The notes under the pieces: model-generated
Databases searched by the model: none
The model's input: only the letters and a program-made list of their open reading frames with translations
What the model was told of the DNA's origin: nothing
Program-made: the position numbers and the translations under genes
Assembly: GCF_037975245.1 (NCBI RefSeq)
Contig: NC_092572.1
Coordinates: 6,277,501-6,341,500, forward strand
DNA length: 64,000 nt
Reading direction: 5' to 3'
Source of the DNA: Apostichopus japonicus
Taxonomy: Eukaryota; Echinodermata; Holothuroidea; Aspidochirotida; Stichopodidae
Shown here: in pieces, positions 54,960-64,000 of the stretch
Numbering within the stretch: position 1 is the first letter of the stretch
Layout of the letters: every line of letters starts with the position of its first letter

Positions 54960-57900
54960 CTGCAAAAGAAAAACAAGCTCTTTTATCAGACCGAACGAAT
55001 TGAGGACACAACATGGAGCTTTTAAGTATGTTTACTTTCATTTTACAATCCCTCAGAAACGGCAGAATCTATTTTAAGTAGTGCAATCTCAATGAAAAAT
55101 TAATCATCTGTCTTCTCTTTACATAGATCATGGCCTTTGCAACATATTTAGAGAACCATGTAAAAATCGATGTTCTGTCTATTCAATCATCTTTAAAAAA
55201 ATACATAATAAAAACTTACAACGCAGCTTGCTGCGAGGCTGACTTACTGTATACAACAGAAACTTTACAACTGAGCAACATTAAAATGACAAGAACATCT
55301 AAATAATCTCGTAACATCATATGTTTCATCCTGAAAGCTGGATTTGTAGCTTTGGACTGAAAGGCGACAAATTTGCACTAAAATGATCCAAATATGTTCT
55401 CTTGCAGAGTTTGAAAAGTGGTCCACGGAATTTAAACTTACAATGAAACCAAACGCTAGCAAGATTATGACGAGAAATGTATGAGTACACAGACCCGCTT
55501 GTGTGTGTTGCTGCTGTTTCCAACTACAGAATAATTACAATTAGGGTTACACTTAGAGGAAATACTTGACCCAACAGTATCGGAAACTATCACTTTGAAT
55601 CCCAAAACACTCTCATTGGTAAAACTAACCTGCTTAAATTGAAGAGAGAACCCTTAACTTGACCTGCCAGGTAGCAATGGTGAATGATATCATCTGATAT
55701 CGGTATATATATACCTTCAAATTATAAGACCTAAGATATAAACTTTTTATCCAAACTGGCATGTCCAACGAAAGCTTGGAAATGTCGGAAAACTCTGTTT
55801 TCACGTTTGCGGGTTTTAATTTTAAAAATAAACAGGCAAACATATTTAATGTCGCCTTAAAAAGGTAACAGTGGCGTAGCTTCTTAAAGTAGGGTAGAAA
55901 ACTTACGTTAAGGGGCGTTCACTGAATGGATTTGCCTTTTGATGATACAATGACCGCGACCAACGCGAAAATTTCTCGCATAATATTTTACGCATAATTT
56001 CGAAATTTGCCTTATCAAATGTAGACACTATTTATCATTGCTGCACTGACTTGTATCCCCTCGAGCTACATAGGCATATATTGATTAAGTATATAGTTTT
56101 TTATGTGCTTTCTTTGAGGGATTCGATAAAACATTGATTGTGGTTAAGTAAATAATGCCATATGTGGAAGCGTAATATTATAATTGTGCGCCAACGTAGT
56201 CTTAATAAAAAAGAACATCGAGTTACTCCATCCAGGACCGGGAAATGAATGATGTTATCCACAGCCATTAAGAACAAGTAAAGTAACAGGTTCACCCGAT
56301 ACACTGTTGTATACATTTCTTGATAACGAGCACGGATGCAATACACAAGCTTAGCTCGAACAAGATGATCTGTACAACATGGCAATGTCGATTGTATAAG
56401 CATATAACGAAAAATTCACATTGGTTGGTTAAAATTGATTGTAGCCATGTCAAGGTCAGTTGTGTAAGCAAATAACGGAAATCCGCAATTGTTGGTTCAA
56501 AAGTGGTTATAGTAGTTATGATCTCTTTAATTCTAAATGATATTCCAGTCCGTTATTACTTTGCACGAACTACAAGGTCAATTGCCGCTAACAAATAATG
56601 CAATGAAAATGAAAGTGGCGTGATCTACGAAGTCCTTTCACCGAAGTATTACACATTAGCACATACACAGATATTTTACACTGCAATGAGGTCGACAGCA
56701 TTTCCTGTCCACCGAATCATAAAGATAATGCAATATCGTGATCTTAAAGCATTACAATATTGATCGCATCAAAATGAAGAACGCCAGTTGCTTGTGTTAC
56801 TTGTACATCTCTATATAGAAATAATAACAAATGCTTGTATATGAATAGAACAACTTGCTGTAATAGTATACAAAATGTTATACCCTACTGTCATTATAAT
56901 GACTAATAAATATTAGCGTTTTGACATTTATTCGTTACTATCACAGGGAAAGGTGAAAGGACTATACTTCTACCTGTGATCCTCAGTGGTGGCAAATTGG
57001 ATCAGTCGGAGTATTTTTGCCTTCAGCTGGGGAACAATTAGACCACTACGTCGCGTGTACACCCTCCCATTTATTTCAACCTCACAAATGGTATTGATTA
57101 GCATAAAATTGCGGCTAGAACAACTTGTATAAGCTTCATTTCTAATCTAAATATGCCGCACTTACATACCACTTGATGAAGAGAGGCCCCAAACCACCCT
57201 CCCTCCCCCGTGCATGGAAGTCGGCTTCACTGATCTCACGGCAGTCTTTGATCCTTCCATAAAGTTCAAACCTATACCAAAATCAGTCAGATGAATTGTT
57301 ACCTTTACATTTCTTACAGATATGGGCAAGTTTGACCAAGTATGGTTTCCTACATGGCTGTTAGGTTTGCTGCCGTTTTGTCATTTTAACAAGATCTTAA
57401 ATAGTACAAATGCAATTTTGAGTTTACTAATATTTTAACTATATAATGTCATATGCCAATTCACAACTACCCATGACCAGGTGCAAACCCACTGTTTGAA
57501 ACTCGTTTTTAATAAGCCTACGGTAACACATACATAGTATGCACGCGGGAAACATAAAACATAAGGATGGCCGTAGAACCGAAAAGATAAAAAGCTCATT
57601 TCGCCAACCACTATACTAACCCTTGTGTTCGATTCAGATTCGTTAAGAAGATACTTTAATCAGAGGGTTCATATTCACTATATTCGTTAGTATTTGATCA
57701 TCATTGTTATAGCAATATGGCCGCCACTGTTTCTTTCCTTTCATCTTATTAAAGAGTACGTGGATTACGGATGATGACGATCCAAATTGTATTCCTATAT
57801 TATTGTTTCAGATCCGAGAATGTACTGTAACTAGGCAACGGAACGGTTGCCGTCGTATTATTTAATAACAGTATTGGTACATGTGAAGCAGTATTGTCAC

Positions 57901-59510
57901 ACGTGTTGTCACTGAGCGGTGATACGGTAAATTCCGTTTAATTGAGTTGTTTTGCTAGAGTCACGTTGCTGTAGTCGCTCGCTACTTTGTACTCGAAGCT
58001 GTGCCCCTTTTGGCCAGACCGGTGGTTTCCCATGGAGGTTCTTCTACCATTCATTGTTTGTCAAGGCGGGCTAGTGTCAGTTGCTTAGTACCATACAGAT
58101 AATAGACATCTATTGGATTAAATTGGTAGGAAAATACGAGTGTTTCATTGGCTTGGGGTTTAACCTTTGGTGATATTGGAAACAGTGTTTTGAGTGAGGG
58201 AGGTGAGTTAAAGTATAATAGGGCGTCCCGGTTACACTAACGTATTTCAAGAGCGCCTCTCACGTTTTTCAATCTGCTTGACTGACTATACGATCGGTGG
58301 TGGCTTTCTGTAATACAGGGTACTTTACGTTTTCCGCTATTATGAGTTTTCCCAGATGTTTGCGAGTTGTCATAACCTGAATGGGACGCTAGTGCGGCTC
58401 CACTGAGTCATATCAGGGCCCCACGGGCGCTAGTAGGTGTGCTCGCCGCCAAGGTCACGGATGCGCAGTCAGTGTTTGTAAATATTGTACAAAGCGGTAA
58501 ATAAAATAATGTAAACACAGACAACCTGTTCTGGTATTCAGCGCTACAGCGTCTATCCATACCCCTACCCAGTACCCGTTTCCGACCCAATGGAATATGC
58601 CCCTTCCCTCCTTCATCCTTCTCCGATACCGAAGTTGAATTCACCAGAGGCATCAACAACACTCCCGAGGACGAAGGCAGCGTTACAGTTATGTCTGAGT
58701 AGATGACTGATACTATGGGCATCACAGAAGCCTTATTTTCTCGATTTAATGAAAGGTTTCTCTCACGAAGTACTGTTTTTTCACGAAGTATTTATTTTTT
58801 TGCCTTGCATCATTGTTTTTCCAAAGGTAAAACTTTACAATGGTACAAAAATACTAACACAAAAAAACAAAACAGAAATACAGATTTGTATCCAAAGTTT
58901 GCAGACTGTATATAGAATTCCTGGTGACATATTGTGAGTACGTTATATTTTCTAGTGAAGCAGAGATACAAAACATCGAAAGTCAGTTTTGGTTTAATGT
59001 TTCTCGTATTTAAGAATAGTGTTAATAATTCCTTGTCATTGAAGATGATATATGTAACTGGTGACATATTGTGAGAACATTATATTTATAGACAAGCAGG
59101 GATACAAAATATGTAAACAAATGCTGCTTCTCTAGCGATAGCCACGTCGAATGTAAGTTTTGGTTCACTATTTCACATATTTTCAGAATAGTGTAAACTG
59201 CAAAATGGAAAAGAACATTAATTTGATCGTTGGCTCAACGCTCTATGTGATTTTTCATATATTTTTTCCAGTACGTTTCCCAGCAGTTCGTTAATCTTGT
59301 GTAAAGAGTGCATTGCAAATATGTCCGATATGATTGTCTGGGCTAATGATTATTACTCCGAAAATTGGCTTATAATATCCTTCAATCTGTGTTTTGTTTC
59401 ATTTATATGTCAGTGTAATTAAAATTCCGTAACAGAACACCGCCACACGAGATAAATTAGTGTTGGTGCATTTAATCTAAAAGAAAATATTCCCAAATAT
59501 TTGATATTAC
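54960..59510. other. Probable intron of the LRP-like locus, no exon recognised
   Basis: About 4.5 kb lies between the LDLa exon and the EGF exon. The phases of those two exons do not match for the donor I chose, so at least one exon may be missed here. A GC-richer patch at about 58320-58690, with an AATAAA and a possible TGTCATAACC...GCTACA pair, may be a solo LTR. A single hAT-like end (cagtggcgtagc) lies near 55869 without a partner. Confidence 0.4.
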
Positions 59511-59647
59511 AGTTTCTATCAGAGACTCCACAGTCGATGACTCGGAATTGAAGCATGTGTCACCTTCCGAACATAGACAAGAACAGGTGTGTCCTGTAGC
59601 AGCAACACCAATGTGATCACATTTAGAGTTTTCACAATAGTTTTGAC
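59511..59647 (-). CDS. EGF-like exon closing a YWTD propeller (LRP-like locus)
   Basis: After the acceptor cttctacag the minus strand gives QNYCENSKCDHIGVAATGHT and then CSCLCSEGDTCF. This is a degenerate EGF of the kind that follows each propeller in LRP and LDLR proteins. The phase joins in frame with the YWTD exon at 59975. The downstream donor is uncertain; GTAATA at 59510 is used here. Confidence 0.6.
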
Positions 59648-59974
59648 CTGTAGAAGAAATGGTGATACGTTTGATTACAGTTGATATAAAAATCTAGTTT
59701 TTAATAAGTCTCTCTTTTCATTCGAATATATTTCTTTCTGATTTCCTTCAACATTGTGTATCAACGACCTTCATGAAAACTAAAAGGCGTCTCTCAATTT
59801 ATAGTAAGAGGAATTGATACAAAATGGATAATTATGAACGAACTTCCAGATTTCAGCATTGTTATACCAGTCAGCGCTGTGGAAGATCTCGGGTTCTACA
59901 AAGTAACCATGTGGAGATTGATCAGGATAATGAGTCCGTTGATTAAAATGTGCATAGTTTAGAACTGTAATTAC

Positions 59975-60390
59975 CTAAGGGTTGTGTACTATTCTGCCAA
60001 ACAGCAATACCAAAAAGGAATGGTGACTGCAGGTATTTCTCAAAGTAGTGTTGGTATTCGCCAGTGAATTTATTGACACTTCGCAATGCAGTTTGTAGCC
60101 AGTCACTCCAGAAAACTTCATCTTGGAAGACAACGACGTCATATGGATGTCGAAGAACATCGCTGTGCATCACAACAATGTTGATATTCTCCCCATCAAA
60201 GTCACAAGAAGCCAGCACATCATCTTTAGCGTCAACCCAAAATAGTCTATCAATGTTGTAGTCGATGGCTAGCCCATTTGGCCAAGTAATGCTAGTCTTA
60301 TTCCTATCTATGATGACTTTCCTTGAACTTCCATCCATAACAGCACGCTCAATTTTGGGGTCAGAACCCCAGTCACTCCAGTACATAAAA
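59975..60390 (-). CDS. LRP-like exon with YWTD propeller repeats (block 2)
   Basis: An acceptor (ttcaatctacag) and a donor (GTAATT) frame 416 bp. The product includes MYWSDWGSDPKIERAVMDGS, WPNGLAIDYNIDRLFWVDAK and HPYDVVVFQDEVFWSDW, about three LDLR class B repeats. The frame is open throughout. It is homologous over its whole length to the exon at 63534-63949, with many silent and some replacement differences. In LRP proteins such propellers release or bind ligands in endosomes. Confidence 0.85.
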
Positions 60391-61849
60391 CTGTAGATTG
60401 AAGTTATAGTAAAAGATGCATTTCGATGTATTTCAAAAATATCGAACTATCAATATATATGAAATATATGACTATGTTATTTTACGGTTCAGCTGCAAAT
60501 CAGCCACCAAAAGCTGAATTTGCTGAATTTTGTTTACATTTTCTGAATTTGCCACCAAAAGCTGAAACTACGACAATGCATTGATACTTCGGTAATGTCT
60601 TTTACAGTAAAGGGTGACACTTCTTGTTTCTCGACGAACTGAATTGAATAGTTCCTGAGACAGAAGAAAATTAATAAATCATCTGCCTTTCAAGTTTAAG
60701 AAAATCTTGGTCAAGACAATGAAGCTTAAAACAAAGAGGAAAGTTTTTGAAAAAGTGGCATGCCCTCGTTGCCGTGATTTAGTTTTCTGCATTTATTAAT
60801 TGTTTACTCCATGAGAACTTTATGTCTACGTTTGGTAAGTGCGTTAAACTTTCGTAACAAAGTTTAAAACGTATGCGGACAATTGTAGTAAACAGTGCAT
60901 CATGTATAAGTACAAGCCCTCTCCACCCCCTCCCAACCCCTGCTGGCATGTAACAAAACCACAAACTGCCCCTTTGATATCATAAGAAATGTTACTTTTT
61001 GGAAAGAAAACACTGCTCTCTATTTTGGTAATCTTGAAATGCCCTTTCAATTGTAGTTGAAGAAATTCTTGGTGTTAGTTAAGAACTTGAAAAGCCATGT
61101 TACTGAAATGGGACCTTACGTTGAAAAATTCAGCATCCACATACTGGGATTTGTCATAAAAAAATGTACATAATGTTCAATTAGATCGGTAACTCTGTGA
61201 TTAGGGTTGTAATGGGGGTGGGGGGATATTTACGATAGTGATGAACACCTTCTTTTTAGTACTTTTCAGAGTACCCTGGGCTATGGAGTTAAGAGCGAAT
61301 AATATGATAGTATAAGAAAAGACTCTCAGATCGAGTCTTAACTTTCACACTGGGCACGTCCGAACAAACCAAATGATGATTCTACGTATTTAGACCAGTA
61401 GCGTGCACAAGACGTGAGGATAAGGGACCGTAGTTAGTATGTGTAATGGACGTCAAACCCTCCATTATGATATCCTTCATTCAACTCCTGACCTTTAATA
61501 AATGTTCATTCACCTACCTACGTCAATCAGGGGAAATATATTACTCCATCTTTTTTGGAATATTTTCCACGTCACTGATATAAACCTGCCTACTTAGGTT
61601 TTAACAGTTCACTACAAAAACATTCTAACATTGAGCTGCTCGTTTTTGCTAACACTCTACACTATATATTTGTCTCATGGAAGTCCTTCCATCTCGGTGA
61701 AACAATGCCATCCAGATAGTTTTCCAGGCACATAACCCTAATATGTTATAGACACATAGACATATATGTGGCAGCGCGAATTTGTACACTATCCTGTCAC
61801 ACAGCATGCCACATGCCAACACAATGATGGTGGAAGCGAAAATACAAAC
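60391..61849. other. Probable intron of the LRP-like locus
   Basis: No exon recognised. A short phrase gccaccaaaagctgaa occurs twice near 60502 and 60552. Confidence 0.45.
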
Positions 61850-62065
61850 CCATTTCGTGGATCCACCACCAAAGCGCGTGGTTTATCCAGATCCTCTGAG
61901 CACAGAGTCGTTTGTTGTTTTGTGTCTATTTAGATAACACTGATACTTTTGTTATTTGCGTTAGTCCAATACAGGTTCCTGTGGATCCAATCGTATGCAA
62001 TGCCTTCCACTAAGTCAACATTGTCAAGTAGTACTGTCTGATCAAGGCTGCCATCGACACTTCCG
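61850..62065 (-). pseudogene. LRP-like YWTD exon with an in-frame stop (block 1)
   Basis: The minus strand gives GSVDGSLDQTVLLDNVDLVE, then GIAYDWIHRNLYWTNANN, and near the end LDKPRALVVDPRNG. Both ends have proper splice sites (acceptor cttcaacag; donor GTTTGT), with phases that match the exons before and after. The same reading frame continues through, but a TAA interrupts it after SISVI (near 61940). This exon completes the propeller between 62417-62884 and 59975-60390, so the stop would truncate the receptor. Confidence 0.8.
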
Positions 62066-62416
62066 CTGTTGAAGTTAAACAAACAAAACACTGTGAGCTA
62101 TTTTGGCAGGTTTTCATACGAAGACGAATGTGTTATTTCAAATAGCTTTACTAACTTCACACGTACATCCTACGCTTGGAACGGTTAGATCAATACCTCT
62201 GTTGTTATAGAGTTCCCTAACACATCTCAGTGAAGTTGTACCATGAGTTCTGAGTAAATAAGTTTGCAAAAGACCCATCATTAACTGTTAAGATCAAACC
62301 AAATACCTCAGCCCCTTAGCTTACTGTACTATAAAAAATGATTATATGGGTAATCTGACTAATCCAGGTCAAAGTTAGATCGAAACAGGTCTTTGATAGG
62401 TTTCATTGGTACTTAC

Positions 62417-62884
62417 ATCATTATTGTGTCGTCGGTAATGTCGGACCAAAACAACATACCATCCTTTACAGCAATGTCTAAAGCTGCTGGTTTAGATAGA
62501 TCAGTGTAAATGGGAATGCTTTCGTTTGAGGTGATATTGAACTTCTTGATGCTATGATCGTGGACATATAAGAAGAGTGGAGGACTTCCGAGTGCCTTAC
62601 ATTTGGTGTGATTTGATAATTCGAATCCATCAAAGCAGCTGCATAAGAAACTTCCGATCACGTTAACACACTCCTGACTACACTTGTGTAGTGTCCATTC
62701 TTTGCACTCATCAATATCTACACAGGTACCATTCGTGGTCTGTTGGTAACCGGGTTCACAAACAACAGTATTCATTTCATCATCGCCATCAACACATTGG
62801 GCAATGCCATCATTCACCTGACTAGAGGTATACATGCGCCATCCATGCAGGTAAACTCTGTATCAGCACATTGTACGCTCTGTT
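62417..62884 (-). pseudogene. LRP-like exon: LDLa, EGF-Ca and first YWTD repeat, frameshifted (block 1)
   Basis: Homologous to 53555-54014, with the same splice sites (ttttacag; GTAAGT). The LDLa repeat starts EQSVQCADTEFTCMDGACIP, in phase with the preceding exon. A missing base, relative to the sister copy, then throws the frame into a TGA a few codons later (near 62817). The rest, in the shifted frame, is well preserved: DGIAQCVDGDDEMN, CVDIDECKEWTLHKCSQECV and DIAVKDGMLFWSDITDDTIM. A one-base loss alone could be a sequencing error. Confidence 0.83.
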
Positions 62885-63533
62885 CTGTAAAATTGACAGA
62901 TAAAAAACGAATCGAACGAATAACGAAAGCTGAGGAACATGGAAATATTTTCATAAAAACCGATGTATTGAACACCCAAGCTCAGACACTTGGAGATCCC
63001 TGAACGAATGAATCTTTGATTCACAGTGCACTAATAAAAAACGGTCAATTGCTTGCTATTTTCCACAGTGATCTCAAATGACCTTGAAAAATTGCTAAAC
63101 TATTGGGTAATATCTGACTCGGGATTGGAAAGATATAACTTAAGAATGAGAAAAGAATTGTAAGTTAATCGTTAGCTCAACGCTATGAATGAAATTATTT
63201 TTGTTCTTTAAATTTATCTCTGCAGTTCTTATATATGCAGTTGGTCTGAATTGAATTATAGATAATTTATTTCACAACAAATTTTAGCTATTAGGATGTC
63301 TACATTTCCATTCTCATATATTTGAATTCTTTCAACTTTGTGTATCAACGACCTTCATGAAAATAAAAAAAGCGTCTCTCAAACAGGAAATGATGAACGA
63401 ACTTCCAGATTTTAGTACGTTATACTAGCCAGCACTCTGGAAGATCTCGGGTTCTACCGAGTAACCATGTGGAGATTGAGCAAGATAATGAGTCCGTATC
63501 GATGAAATGTGCATAGTTCAAAACTGTAATTAC
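62885..63533. other. Intron of the LRP-like locus
   Basis: Lies between two exons whose phases match directly. Parts resemble the sequence left of 59975 (for example 'gaacgaacttccagattt' and 'tgtgtatcaacgaccttcatg'), which shows the duplication included intron DNA. The EGF exon found in block 2 is absent here. Confidence 0.6.
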
Positions 63534-63949
63534 CTAATGGTTGTGTACTATTCTGCCAGACAGCAATACCATAAGGGGAAAAATACAGTAGATTTTTGTC
63601 AAAGTAGTTTTGGTATTCGCCAGTGAATTTATTCACACTTCGTAATGCAGGTTCTTGCCAGTCACTCCAGAAAACTTCATCTTGGAATACAACGACGTCA
63701 TATGGATGTCGAAGAACATCGCTGTGCATCACGACAATGTTGATATTCTCCCCATCAAAGTCACAGGAAGCAAGCACATCGTGTTTAGCGTCAACCCAAA
63801 ATAGTATATCATTGTAGTAGTCGATGGCTAGACCATTTGGCCAAGTAATGTTTGTCTTATTCCTATCTATGATGACTTTTCTTGAACTTCCATCCATGCC
63901 AGCACGCTCAATTTTGGGATTAGAACCCCAATCACTCCAGAACATAAAA
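63534..63949 (-). CDS. LRP-like exon with YWTD propeller repeats (block 1)
   Basis: 416 bp between an acceptor (cttcaatctacag) and a donor (GTAATT). It encodes FMFWSDWGSNPKIERAGMDG, WPNGLAIDYYNDILFWVDAK and RHPYDVVVFQDEVFWSDW. The frame is open. It is the paralogue of 59975-60390. As it would close a propeller whose beginning is not in the window, the locus continues beyond the right edge. Confidence 0.85.
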
Positions 63950-64000
63950 CTGTAGATTGAAGTTTCGATACGAAGATCTATTATGATGTATTTCACAAAT

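Noticed and set aside
55869..55885. hAT-like end cagtggcgtagc
   Set aside because: No matching inverted end or 8-bp duplication was found nearby, so a single end is not enough to call an element.
58408..58725. 105-residue frame on the minus strand
   Set aside because: It lies in a GC-richer patch where stops are rarer and shows no domain. An LTR remnant is a better reading.

Overview
The window is nuclear DNA of an AT-rich animal. The evidence is genes split by GT-AG introns, long non-coding stretches, many microsatellites, and a dense load of eukaryotic mobile elements. A Gal-3-O-sulfotransferase, an NHL-propeller gene, an LDL-receptor-related (LRP) locus and a SecA-like ATPase gene together suggest a marine invertebrate deuterostome, with an echinoderm my best guess. 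That placement is inference, because no marker gene settles it.

Layout. 1-1880: sequence upstream of a sulfotransferase exon, holding a roughly 142-bp tandem repeat rich in AGGTCA-type half sites and interrupted by a SINE-like insert. 1969-3205 (+): terminal exon of a galactose-3-O-sulfotransferase. 3206-11850: no recognised gene; one short tandem array. 11851-14530 (-): decayed copy of a mobile-element-like C2H2/SAMD3-type protein gene. 14531-24519: no recognised gene; a 591-bp TTAA-flanked MITE and small repeats. 24520-37398 (-): a dead Ty3/Gypsy LTR retrotransposon. One of its LTRs was hit by a 572-bp hAT-type MITE, and its pol was hit by a 1,150-bp terminal-inverted-repeat element with a 9-bp target duplication. 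Its Gag has an RRM-like N-terminal part followed by a capsid and zinc knuckles, the layout of the vertebrate PNMA family. 37428-37877: a nearly perfect 225-bp tandem duplication. 38905-39861 (+): an NHL beta-propeller protein. 39862-43999: non-coding, with two adjacent perfect palindromes. 44015-49396 (+): a 1,793-residue SecA-like ATPase encoded in one exon. 50345-52720: LINE fragment, 15-bp minisatellite, a long foldback and a short-unit palindromic array. 53145-63949 (-): an LRP-type locus with two tandem blocks of homologous exons and several disabling lesions.

The most interesting object is the SecA-like gene. It has the Q-motif-like segment, Walker A, DEVD box, and the motif V and VI signatures of bacterial SecA, inside an animal protein. 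That protein has a candidate N-myristoylation start, a CxxC pair, a TPR-like stretch and a hydrophobic C-terminal module, and a 3' splice acceptor sits just upstream of its ATG. Nothing in the sequence establishes its function. The genes here do not form an obvious pathway; they are separate eukaryotic loci between repeats.
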